Positions 44,320 to 56,494 of a DNA stretch of 64,000 nucleotides are shown piece by piece. The notes under the pieces were generated by a model that was not told where the DNA came from, searched no databases, and saw nothing but the letters and a program-made list of their open reading frames with translations. The translations under genes were made by a program, and so were the position numbers. Origin of the DNA: Neobacillus sp. PS3-12 (GTDB taxonomy: Bacteria; Bacillota; Bacilli; Bacillales; Cytobacillaceae); the NCBI RefSeq assembly GCF_030915385.1, contig NZ_CP133268.1, positions 310,001 to 374,000 on the forward strand, given 5' to 3'. The first letter of the stretch is position 1, and each line of letters begins with the position of its first letter.

Positions 44320-44370
44320 GTCAGGCACTATCAAAAGACCTCTGGCCCATTGATGTTGCCTGACCCTAAA
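44320..44370. terminator. Inverted repeat between acxR and hssS
   Basis: GTCAGGCA and TGCCTGAC are perfectly complementary across a long inner segment, positioned between the convergent acxR and hssS ends. Weak T-runs. Confidence 0.45.
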
Positions 44371-44373
44371 ATC

Positions 44374-45753
44374 TTATTTTTTCGGCAGTTCCACAATAAA
44401 AGCAGTTCCTTCATTTTCGATGCTTTTTACGTTAATATGTCCTCCATGCAAATCAACGATCGTTTTGGCAATGGATAATCCAAGGCCTGTCCCATCGACT
44501 GTTCTTGTCCGTGCCATGTCTGCACGGTAAAAGCGTTCAAAGATCCGGTCTACTTCTGAATTTTTCATCCCTATACCAGTGTCTGCAAAAGTAACGAGGA
44601 CTATGTCAGCTCGTTCTTCCATTGAAATCTCAATACTGCCATTCGGCTTGTTATATTTAATCGCATTGGATAAAAGGTTATCCCAAACGGTATTCAGTAA
44701 AGATGGATCACCAATTATCTCGATATCCGGCAGGGAGTAACTGAGCATAATTTCTTTTTCACCGACAATCCATTGGTAATTCCGCACTAGCTCTTTCAGT
44801 TGCTGGCCTGCATTATATCGTTTTTTCTTCATCATATCCTCATTTCTATCTAACGAGGCCAGCAGCAGCAATTGTTTGGTTAAAGTGGAAAGCCTTCTAA
44901 TTTCGCCATTTATGGTGGAAACGTATTGAATTCTTTCTTCTTGACTGATGGCTTCACTTTCTAACAAGCTTGTATATCCTTTTATATTCGAAAGCGGTGA
45001 CTGGATATCATGAGAAATATTGGAGATAAACTCCTTTCTCATCTCATCCATTTGCGACAATTTTTTTGCCATCCACAGAAAACTATGGGAAAGTTCCCCT
45101 AATTCATCATGGCGAGTTATCTCCATTTCCACATTAAAATCACCATTTGCCAATGATTTGGTCGCTTTCGTAAGAGTGGAGATCGGTTTTACCAGGTATT
45201 TTGTATAAATAAGCACCATGATAATCGTCAAAGTAATCGCGATCACAAAAATCCAGCCGAATAAAATGTGCATCTCATTGAAAAGAAATTTAATATCTGG
45301 TCTTATAAAAAGGGCAAAACTACGCCCGTCAGCTTTCAATGGAACACCGATTGTATTTTTAAGCTCATCGGCAAAAAATCCAGTCACAAAGGTTTCCTGC
45401 GGAAAAAGAAGCATTCCATGAAAAACACGGCCACCTAGAACATCCTCCTGGATGGAAAGGGGCAAACTTTTATCCCTGAAGGATTTGCCAAAAAAGCTTC
45501 TCTTTCCATGTTCATCAACGAGACAAATTTGGTATCCAACCTCAGAAATACTTTTTAAATAATCAGCCAGGCTTATCTGCGGATGCTGCTCAACAAATGA
45601 AGCAATATCAAGCGCCACTTTGGTGTTTTTGCTATCATTATAAGGTTTTAGTTTTTGCTGGTAATAAGCATTTGAAAGGATAAACGAGAAGATAAAGCTT
45701 ATGAACATCATTCCTATTGTCAAGACAACAAATTTTACGTATAGTGTTTTCAT
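44374..45753 (-). CDS. hssS: Heme-stress sensor histidine kinase HssS
   Basis: 459 residues, 457 in S. aureus HssS. Membrane helices at about 5-27 and 164-186 flank an extracellular sensor with FVTGFFADELKNTIGVP and SFALFIRPDI, both shared with HssS. A HAMP linker, the H box FISNISHDIQSPLSNIKGY (phospho-His near 251) and N, G1 and G2 boxes (LLSNAIKYNKP, FADTGIGM, GTGLGLSIAK) follow. The start overlaps the hssR stop by one base (TGATG). It senses heme excess or its membrane damage. Confidence 0.85.
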   Translation of the reverse strand: MKTLYVKFVVLTIGMMFISFIFSFILSNAYYQQKLKPYNDSKNTKVALDIASFVEQHPQISLADYLKSISEVGYQICLVDEHGKRSFFGKSFRDKSLPLSIQEDVLGGRVFHGMLLFPQETFVTGFFADELKNTIGVPLKADGRSFALFIRPDIKFLFNEMHILFGWIFVIAITLTIIMVLIYTKYLVKPISTLTKATKSLANGDFNVEMEITRHDELGELSHSFLWMAKKLSQMDEMRKEFISNISHDIQSPLSNIKGYTSLLESEAISQEERIQYVSTINGEIRRLSTLTKQLLLLASLDRNEDMMKKKRYNAGQQLKELVRNYQWIVGEKEIMLSYSLPDIEIIGDPSLLNTVWDNLLSNAIKYNKPNGSIEISMEERADIVLVTFADTGIGMKNSEVDRIFERFYRADMARTRTVDGTGLGLSIAKTIVDLHGGHINVKSIENEGTAFIVELPKK

Positions 45754-46430
45754 CAGCGCTGAGCCTCCAAATAATAGCCAACACCGCGAACTGTTTTAAT
45801 TTGGAAATCATCTGTAACGCTAGAAAATCGCTCCCTTAATCTTTTGATATGAACATCGACTGTCCGCGCGTCCCCTACATAATCCAGCCCCCAGATTTGT
45901 TCTATTAAATGCTCTCTGGAAAATACTTGTTTGGGATTGGAAACGAGATAACATAAAAGCTCAAATTCCTTTAAGGGTAAAAGTAATGTTCGCTTCCCAA
46001 TATGGACTTCATAGCTTTTTTTATTAATCGTTGTGCCGCCAATGCGCAGCATGGATTCATCCTCCTGATGATCATATCGCCGCAACAAAGCTTTAATACG
46101 GAAAATTAATTCCTTTGGTTCAAATGGCTTAATGAGATAATCATCCGTCCCTGCTTGAAATCCTTGTTCCTTGTCCTCAATTTCGCTTTTAGCTGTTAAA
46201 AGAATTACGGGAATATCATACTGTCTTCGAATCTCTTTCGTTAATGCATAGCCATCCATATAAGGCATCATTACATCCACTACGGCTAAATGACATGCTT
46301 GTTTTTTTAGGATTTCCAGCGCTTCCATGCCGTTTTTTGCCTGGAAGACCTGATAGCCTTGTTTAGATAATTGAATATCTACCAGCTTTAAGATATTGAT
46401 ATCGTCATCAACCATTAAAATATTTGTCAT
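45753..46430 (-). CDS. hssR: Heme-response regulator HssR (OmpR family)
   Basis: 225 residues. Receiver domain 1-115 with acidic DDD at 8-10, phospho-acceptor Asp52 (VVDVMMPYMDGY) and Lys102 (LIKPFEPKELIF). The C-terminal winged helix has VFSREHLIEQIWG and ARTVDVHIKRLRER. Overall close to S. aureus HssR. Its target box, a direct repeat, is found upstream of hrtB at 48205. Starts 11 bp after hrtA. Confidence 0.87.
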   Translation of the reverse strand: MTNILMVDDDINILKLVDIQLSKQGYQVFQAKNGMEALEILKKQACHLAVVDVMMPYMDGYALTKEIRRQYDIPVILLTAKSEIEDKEQGFQAGTDDYLIKPFEPKELIFRIKALLRRYDHQEDESMLRIGGTTINKKSYEVHIGKRTLLLPLKEFELLCYLVSNPKQVFSREHLIEQIWGLDYVGDARTVDVHIKRLRERFSSVTDDFQIKTVRGVGYYLEAQR

Positions 46431-46441
46431 TAATTTTTCTC

Positions 46442-47125
46442 CTATGCTTTTTGCAAAATCACTCCATCACTCATTTTAACGATTTGATCCGCAAATGTAA
46501 GCATTTCTTCATCATGTGATACCAGTAATGTAGCAATGTTTAACGTTTTCGTTAAATTTCTGATTAACGTCATCACATCTCTCGATCTTTTTGAATCCAG
46601 ACTAGCCGTTGGTTCATCTGCAAAGAGAACTTTTGGTCGATGGATAATGGCTCGGGCAATGGCAACCCGTTGCTTTTCCCCGCCGGAAAGAGAAGCAGGA
46701 TAGGCCTGTTTCCGATGTTCCATTTCCACCAATTGAAGGATTTTATCAATTTCTTTTTTTTGTTCACATTTCTTTATTTTCGAATTAGACACATCTAGCA
46801 TAAGCATCAGCTGTTCTTCTACTGTAAGAAACGGAACCAGATGAGCAAATTGAAAGACGAAGCCAAATTCACTAGCGCGGATTTTTCGAACCTGTTCTGA
46901 ATTCATTTCAGCCAAGTTTTTCCCTTCGAAGATGATCTCTCCATCTGATGCGGGCTGCAGTCCTGCCGCTATCGTAAGGAGTGTACTTTTACCTGATCCC
47001 GACGCACCCACTAACGCCGTAACCTCTCCTTCCTTTAAAGAAAGATTCACTCCTTTTAGGATTTCTTCTGTCACTTCACCGTTTGTAAAGGTCTTTCTCA
47101 CTTTATCCATTGTAAATATCGTCAT
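46442..47125 (-). CDS. hrtA: Heme efflux ABC transporter ATP-binding protein HrtA
   Basis: 227 residues of the MacB/LolD type: Walker [11 protein letters not shown] loop [12 protein letters not shown], signature [14 protein letters not shown], Walker [13 protein letters not shown]. It pairs with the FtsX-like permease HrtB, whose stop is separated by one base from this start. Known HrtAB exporters remove heme that accumulates in the membrane. Confidence 0.87.
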   Translation of the reverse strand: MTIFTMDKVRKTFTNGEVTEEILKGVNLSLKEGEVTALVGASGSGKSTLLTIAAGLQPASDGEIIFEGKNLAEMNSEQVRKIRASEFGFVFQFAHLVPFLTVEEQLMLMLDVSNSKIKKCEQKKEIDKILQLVEMEHRKQAYPASLSGGEKQRVAIARAIIHRPKVLFADEPTASLDSKRSRDVMTLIRNLTKTLNIATLLVSHDEEMLTFADQIVKMSDGVILQKA

Positions 47126-47126
47126 A

Positions 47127-48161
47127 TTAAACCTCTCCTTGTTGAATGGCTTGTAATGGCTGAACTTTTTTTATCTGAAAACCCGAAAGTGTAGCGCCAA
47201 TAAATCCGATAATAAAGAAAACCAGTGACAATTGTGCGGTTGTTTCAGGTGTTAAATTAAACGGGATTCCTTTAGGTGCAATCCTGTTAAAAACTTGACT
47301 GATGGCAATGGAAATACTAAGTGCCAGGACAGTGATCAACACCATTTGCATCCACATCATTTTAAACAGTGTACTTGTTTTTACACCGATTGCTTTAAGA
47401 ATGCCAAATAACCCAATTTTTTGGACATTCATCATATAGAAAAAGATGGCAAACAACATTCCACTGATGACCACTAAAAACCAAATTATCATATTAAGGG
47501 ACAACTGTTCTGCTTTATAACTCGAAATGGTATTTAAGAATTGATTATTCGAAAATGATTGCATTCCAGCAATTGTTGCTGCTGTATCCCCTTTTGGTAT
47601 GAAAATCAGCTGCATTTCGTTCGTTTGGTAAATTTCTTTATAGTCCTCCATATTGATATAAGCTACAGGTGAATGGCTATATTTATTGTGTCTGACAAAG
47701 CCTTTTACAACAAACGTGCCTTTGTATTGATTATTGGTTAAGGTATCTCCGATTTTGATTCCATCATCTTTCAAGGAGCTGTCGAGTACAATCTCTCCTT
47801 TTTTTACAGATTGAAACCACTTTGATTTGGTCGCAGTCACAAAGGCAACACTTCTCTGTTTACCATCAGCGCCATTCACAAACCCCATTTGAATGGAAAA
47901 TGCGGAGGCGTTTTTATGATTATCTAAAATTTTATCTACAATGCTGGGAGCGATTTTTGACAAATTAAAAGTTTGCTCCGCCTCTTTGGTCATATAAAAT
48001 TGTCCATTTGGTAAGTTTTTTATTAAGGCTGCATTATCTTGCGACAGTCCGTTGGCTAAACCGGATATGATGAACGTTAATAGACTAACGAGAAAAACGA
48101 TAGATCCTAAAATTAAAAACCTAACTTTATTTTTCTTTATTTCTTTCCATGCGATATTCAT
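47127..48161 (-). CDS. hrtB: Heme efflux ABC transporter permease HrtB
   Basis: 344 residues from the ATG at 48161 with GGGAGG 8 bases upstream. MacB/FtsX topology: one N-terminal helix (about 16-40), a large extracellular domain, then three helices (about 225-250, 275-300, 312-335). IISGLANGLSQDN, SSYKAEQLSLNMIIWFLVV and MMNVQKIGLFGILKAIGVKT match HrtB. First gene of the hrtB-hrtA-hssR-hssS run. Confidence 0.87.
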   Translation of the reverse strand: MNIAWKEIKKNKVRFLILGSIVFLVSLLTFIISGLANGLSQDNAALIKNLPNGQFYMTKEAEQTFNLSKIAPSIVDKILDNHKNASAFSIQMGFVNGADGKQRSVAFVTATKSKWFQSVKKGEIVLDSSLKDDGIKIGDTLTNNQYKGTFVVKGFVRHNKYSHSPVAYINMEDYKEIYQTNEMQLIFIPKGDTAATIAGMQSFSNNQFLNTISSYKAEQLSLNMIIWFLVVISGMLFAIFFYMMNVQKIGLFGILKAIGVKTSTLFKMMWMQMVLITVLALSISIAISQVFNRIAPKGIPFNLTPETTAQLSLVFFIIGFIGATLSGFQIKKVQPLQAIQQGEV

Positions 48162-48204
48162 CTTTATTCCTCCCATCTCTTTTACATCCCTAGTGTATGA
48201 TCTG

Positions 48205-48224
48205 TATATGAACGGAAGATGAAC
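48205..48224 (-). promoter_or_regulatory. HssR box upstream of hrtB
   Basis: The minus strand reads GTTCATCTTCCGTTCATATA: two GTTCAT half-sites with an 11-bp repeat step, as in the S. aureus HssR direct repeat GTTCATATT-N2-GTTCATATT. It lies 44-63 bp upstream of the hrtB start codon. Confidence 0.8.
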
Positions 48225-48337
48225 AGGAAATTACATTGGGGATATTGTAAAAGGTTCTTCTGATTTATCTGTATACTTCATTACCTATTCCATAAAATAA
48301 TCTAAGAATAACAAATGAAAAATTGGAGGTATTTCAT

Positions 48338-49360
48338 TTGGGTATTTTTAAGAAAACCCAAACCAACACTTTAACTGCTGCCGAAGTATCCGCACTTTGG
48401 CTTCAGTATATGGGCGATAGTATGGCAGTTTGTGTTTACAAATATTTTCTTAACATCGTTGAAAACAAGGAGATAAAACCGATTTTAGAAGACTCGTTAC
48501 AGTTATCGGAGAGCCATTTAACAAAGATCACAGAATTCTTAAAAAGTGCTGATTTTCAAATCCCAATAGGATTTGCTGAGAATGACGTGAATATGAAGGC
48601 TCCTCGTCTTTTTTCGGATCAATTCTTACTTTTTTACTCCTATATTATGACCATACATGGGTTAACCGCTTATAGCTTAGCGATTACAAACACGGAGCGA
48701 CAAGACATTCAAAATTATTTTTTTGAGTGTACGGTATCATCTAAAGAGTTGTTCCAAAAAATTGTGGAATTGGCTAAAAACCAGCCAAAATATGCAAGTG
48801 TTCCCTCCATTCCTTCACCTCATGGGGCAAAGTTTATGGAATCTCCAGGATTCATTTCTAACTTAATTGGGGATAAAAGACCACTCAATAGTGCGGAAAT
48901 CAGCACCCTATTCTTTAATTCAACAAAAACAGGATTTATCAGGTCGTTAAGTTTGGCTTTTAGTCAGGTGGCGGAGTTGGAAGAAGTACGTGATTTTATG
49001 TTGAAAAACGTTAAATTAGCAGGAAAAGATGCTAAAAGTTTTGACGATATTTTACAAGAGGATCATTTACCAATACCTGAGAAATGGGATGCTGAGATTA
49101 CTGAGTCTACTGTAAGTCCATTTTCTGACAAGTTGATCATGTTTCACGCAGGGTTTTTAGTAAATGCCGCTCTTACTTATTATGGTGCATCGATAGGCTC
49201 CAGCTTTAGATCGGATATTATCTTAAATTATTCTAGAGTATTTACCCACGCTATGGAAGCTGGTGCATTGTCTTACAATCTTATGGTGAAACATGGATGG
49301 TTAGAAAAACAGCCAGAAGCAATTGACAGAAAGTCTCTGGCACAGGGTTCTGAACAGTGA
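48338..49360 (+). CDS. DUF3231 family protein (paralogue 3)
   Basis: 340 residues from TTG 48338, chosen because GGAGG stands 8 bases upstream. The two helical units open LTAAEVSALWLQYMGDSMAV and LNSAEISTLFFNSTKTGFIR and end FQIPIGFAENDVNMKAPRLF and LPIPEKWDAEITESTVSPFS, which shows the internal duplication very clearly. Ends GWLEKQPEAIDRK. Divergent from hrtB, sharing the 176-bp gap with the HssR box. Confidence 0.85.
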   Translation: MGIFKKTQTNTLTAAEVSALWLQYMGDSMAVCVYKYFLNIVENKEIKPILEDSLQLSESHLTKITEFLKSADFQIPIGFAENDVNMKAPRLFSDQFLLFYSYIMTIHGLTAYSLAITNTERQDIQNYFFECTVSSKELFQKIVELAKNQPKYASVPSIPSPHGAKFMESPGFISNLIGDKRPLNSAEISTLFFNSTKTGFIRSLSLAFSQVAELEEVRDFMLKNVKLAGKDAKSFDDILQEDHLPIPEKWDAEITESTVSPFSDKLIMFHAGFLVNAALTYYGASIGSSFRSDIILNYSRVFTHAMEAGALSYNLMVKHGWLEKQPEAIDRKSLAQGSEQ

Positions 49361-49376
49361 AACGGCAAATAATTGT

Positions 49377-49410
49377 GCGTTGTACCCCCAGTACAACGCC
49401 TTTTATTTTT
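49377..49410 (+). terminator. Terminator of DUF3231 gene 3
   Basis: A perfect 9-bp stem GCGTTGTAC / GTACAACGC around CCCCA, then CTTTTATTTTT. Confidence 0.85.
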
Positions 49411-49532
49411 GCATGTTAAATATATTTCAGTTGACAACACGAACAATGCTCATTCAATCTATACTATAGATGAAATAGTGAGTACAAAATACATACTTAA
49501 ATCAATAATGATTTTTTGAAAAGAGGAATTTT

Positions 49533-50168
49533 ATGAAAATCGATTTACCTAAAGTTGCAGCTGATTTCCCTCCACGGAACTTCTATGATCTCGTTAATGA
49601 AGAAGATCCTACTCTGGAAATGTGTAGCATTACCCACTCTGTTTTTGAAAATGAAGTTTTACATAGAGTGCGATTATCAAATGTCGTGCTTAAGAATTGT
49701 AGATTTAATCATACGGATTTTGGGAGAACTGATTTTACTGATGTGTGTTTTGAAAACTGCGATTTATCGAATGTCAATTTGAGCAAATCCTCCATTCACA
49801 GAGTCGAATTTAAAAACTGTAAATTAGTCGGTGCTAATTTGACTGAATCTAGCTTTGGAAATGTTCGTTTTGACAATTCTTTACTAAACTTGGCGGCATT
49901 CGGAAATTCAAAGCTAGAAAAAGTGATATTTCAAGATGTTTCATTGAAAAGCACTGATTTTTACGACTGTAAACTTAAAAATGTTGAATTTCAATTATGT
50001 AATCTTGACGGAGCAAACTTTGAACATACGTCGCTAAAAGGAATCGATATTAGTTCTTCAACTTTTGATAAACTTACTGTTTCAATCGAAGATCTAAATG
50101 GATGTAAAGTATCGACAAATCAGGCGGTTCAGTTTGCAACTCTTATGGGATTGATCGTTAAAGATTAA
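49533..50168 (+). CDS. Pentapeptide-repeat protein
   Basis: 211 residues, GAGG before the ATG. From about residue 45 to 175 the sequence follows A(D/N)LXX-type pentapeptides, for example CRFNHTDFGRTDFTDVCFEN and NLSKSSIHRVEFKNCKLVGA, with F or L at the centre of every fifth residue. This builds a right-handed beta helix. The N-terminal 30 and C-terminal 35 residues do not fit the repeat. Some relatives protect DNA gyrase (Qnr, McbG), but nothing here points to that role. Confidence 0.88.
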   Translation: MKIDLPKVAADFPPRNFYDLVNEEDPTLEMCSITHSVFENEVLHRVRLSNVVLKNCRFNHTDFGRTDFTDVCFENCDLSNVNLSKSSIHRVEFKNCKLVGANLTESSFGNVRFDNSLLNLAAFGNSKLEKVIFQDVSLKSTDFYDCKLKNVEFQLCNLDGANFEHTSLKGIDISSSTFDKLTVSIEDLNGCKVSTNQAVQFATLMGLIVKD

Positions 50169-50172
50169 CAAA

Positions 50173-50210
50173 ACAAAAAGACAACCTATCTCATTAGGTT
50201 GTCTTTTTGT
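50173..50210. terminator. Bidirectional terminator of rRNA operon and pentapeptide gene
   Basis: A perfect 15-bp stem ACAAAAAGACAACCT / AGGTTGTCTTTTTGT around an 8-base loop. It lies 4 bp beyond the 5S 3' end and 4 bp after the protein stop. Confidence 0.9.
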
Positions 50211-50213
50211 TTT

Positions 50214-50330
50214 GCCTGGCAACGTCCTACTCTCACAGGGACTTTCGTCCCAACTACCATCGGCGCAAAGAAGCTTAACTTCCGTGTTCGGTATGGGAAC
50301 GGGTGTGACCTTCTTGCCATAATTGCCAGA
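50214..50330 (-). rRNA. rrf: 5S ribosomal RNA
   Basis: The minus strand contains the 5S core GGTCACACCCGTTCCCATAC, then CCGAACACGGAAGTTAAGC and ends GTGAGAGTAGGACGTTGCC. Length about 117. Ends are approximate within a few bases. Confidence 0.95.
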
Positions 50331-50404
50331 CTTATTGAATTGAGGTTCATTCCCTCAAAACTAGATAATCAAAAAGAAGTGTAAAGAACGAATAATCATT
50401 TCTA

Positions 50405-55088
<4,684 letters not shown>

Positions 55089-55211
55089 AGTATGAGTTAG
55101 CTCATAAATGTTACGTTGGCTAGTGAAGACTCTCTTCACTATATTTTTATTGTTGACGTTTTTGTTTGTTTAGTTTTCAAAGAACAATAGTTTGTCTTAG
55201 CGACATTTATT

Positions 55212-55240
55212 ATCTTATCACACCAATTCGTTGTTGTCAA
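55212..55240 (-). promoter_or_regulatory. rRNA operon promoter
   Basis: On the minus strand TTGACA (55240-55235), a 17-bp spacer and TAAGAT (55217-55212) precede the leader. The leader contains TTTGAAAACTAAACAAACAA (about 55160-55185), the Bacillus rrn boxA-like segment. Only one clear promoter was seen; a second further upstream was not recognised. Confidence 0.8.
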
Positions 55241-55491
55241 CTTCTACGAAAAATATTTGGTTTTTAATATTTCCGTAGGCTGTTAACGAATCAGCTTTAT
55301 TACTATAACATCGAATAGTTTTTCCTACAACAGAAAGTTTTTTCCATTTTTATTAAGCCTTCTATAAACATTAATTACGAGGGTTTACTCAATCAAATTG
55401 GAGGTACGCTCAACTCTACTAGAATGAAAGAATGCGTACTCCAATTTGAATGACTTTTAGTAAAAACCTAAAACTCTTTTTCGAGAATTTT
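55241..55491. other. Gap upstream of rRNA operon with a large inverted repeat
   Basis: TCAAATTGGAGGTACGC (55393-55409) and GCGTACTCCAATTTGA (55434-55449) pair along 16 bp with one bulged base and a 24-base loop. It could terminate the transcript of the 55492-56241 gene in the minus direction, though no T-run follows. No gene was seen in the remaining part. Confidence 0.5.
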
Positions 55492-56241
55492 TCAGCTATA
55501 TTGAGGATCGTTTTTTTGATTATCTTTGAAGAGAATGCCCTCTATTTGCAGCATAGTAGAGAATACATTGAGGAATATGTCATATGGGGTGTCATTTATT
55601 TTTAAATACTTATCATAATGAAAATGAAAACAGTTAGCTATCGCTTCTCTTGCTTCAAAATCAAAATGATAAAAGTCAACAATTGGGAAATACAAGCCAT
55701 CACCAAGGGGGATTAACAACCCTGCGGCAATTTCTCCTTTTTTGGGAGAGACGGCGAGAGGATCGTACACTATAACATTCAGAGGTTTTTCATCAAGGAT
55801 ATCGATTGCGACAAAAACACGATCATTATATTTATGGCCAATAAAATAAAACTTTGGCACTGCTTTAGCACAAGTTTCAAGCCAGGAAATCAAAATGGGT
55901 GTATTCTTCAATCGATCGTTGTTTTTATAAATAAAATCGGAAATACAGCTATTCCAAAAATCTTCATTTGAATCATAAAAAACTTTACACCAAAAGATAT
56001 TATGCAAAACATCATTCCATTTCTCTTCTCTTACATCATGTTCTGCTGCAAACTCATTTAATAATGGAAGACAAGCATCATAATTGAGCTGTACGACATC
56101 AATCATGAAATCCCTAAATACTTCGCTTACCATTATCCTCCTTAGCTCCTCAGAAACAGGATAATGAAGCCGAAATGTTTTTGTGTTAACTGCGGTCTGT
56201 TCAAAATCAACCACTTTTTCAACTGATTCTTTCTTCCCCAT
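55492..56241 (-). CDS. Hypothetical protein, 249 aa
   Basis: A soluble acidic protein, GAAGG upstream. Central stretch KFYFIGHKYNDRVFVAIDIL and NVIVYDPLAVSPKKGEIAAG looks like a beta-rich enzyme or binding domain; a C-terminal FHFHYDKYLKIN carries several His residues. I do not recognise the family. It follows the Wadjet operon on the same strand but is separated from it by a strong hairpin and 250 bp. Confidence 0.65.
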   Translation of the reverse strand: MGKKESVEKVVDFEQTAVNTKTFRLHYPVSEELRRIMVSEVFRDFMIDVVQLNYDACLPLLNEFAAEHDVREEKWNDVLHNIFWCKVFYDSNEDFWNSCISDFIYKNNDRLKNTPILISWLETCAKAVPKFYFIGHKYNDRVFVAIDILDEKPLNVIVYDPLAVSPKKGEIAAGLLIPLGDGLYFPIVDFYHFDFEAREAIANCFHFHYDKYLKINDTPYDIFLNVFSTMLQIEGILFKDNQKNDPQYS

Positions 56242-56417
56242 TTAAACACCTTCCTTTTCCTTAACTTCACACCAATATTCGACATTAATCCCGACTTTCC
56301 TCTTTATTGTCGAAATTATTTTTCATGTTCCTTTCAGGAAAAAATGTCATAAAAAGTTCGTCTAATGGTATGACAAATTGATCTTGCTGCTGCAAAAAAG
56401 AACTTTTAAAAATAAAT

Positions 56418-56449
56418 CCCCATGCTGTGCTTACGCTGACAACATGGGG
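56418..56449 (-). terminator. Terminator of the jet operon
   Basis: CCCCATG pairs with CATGGGG and, inside, TGTGC/GCTGACA partly pair around TTAC; in the minus direction ATTTATTTTT follows. Confidence 0.7.
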
Positions 56450-56494
56450 GGAAATACTTTGGTCTAATTGGTTAAGATCGCTTAAACTATCTAT

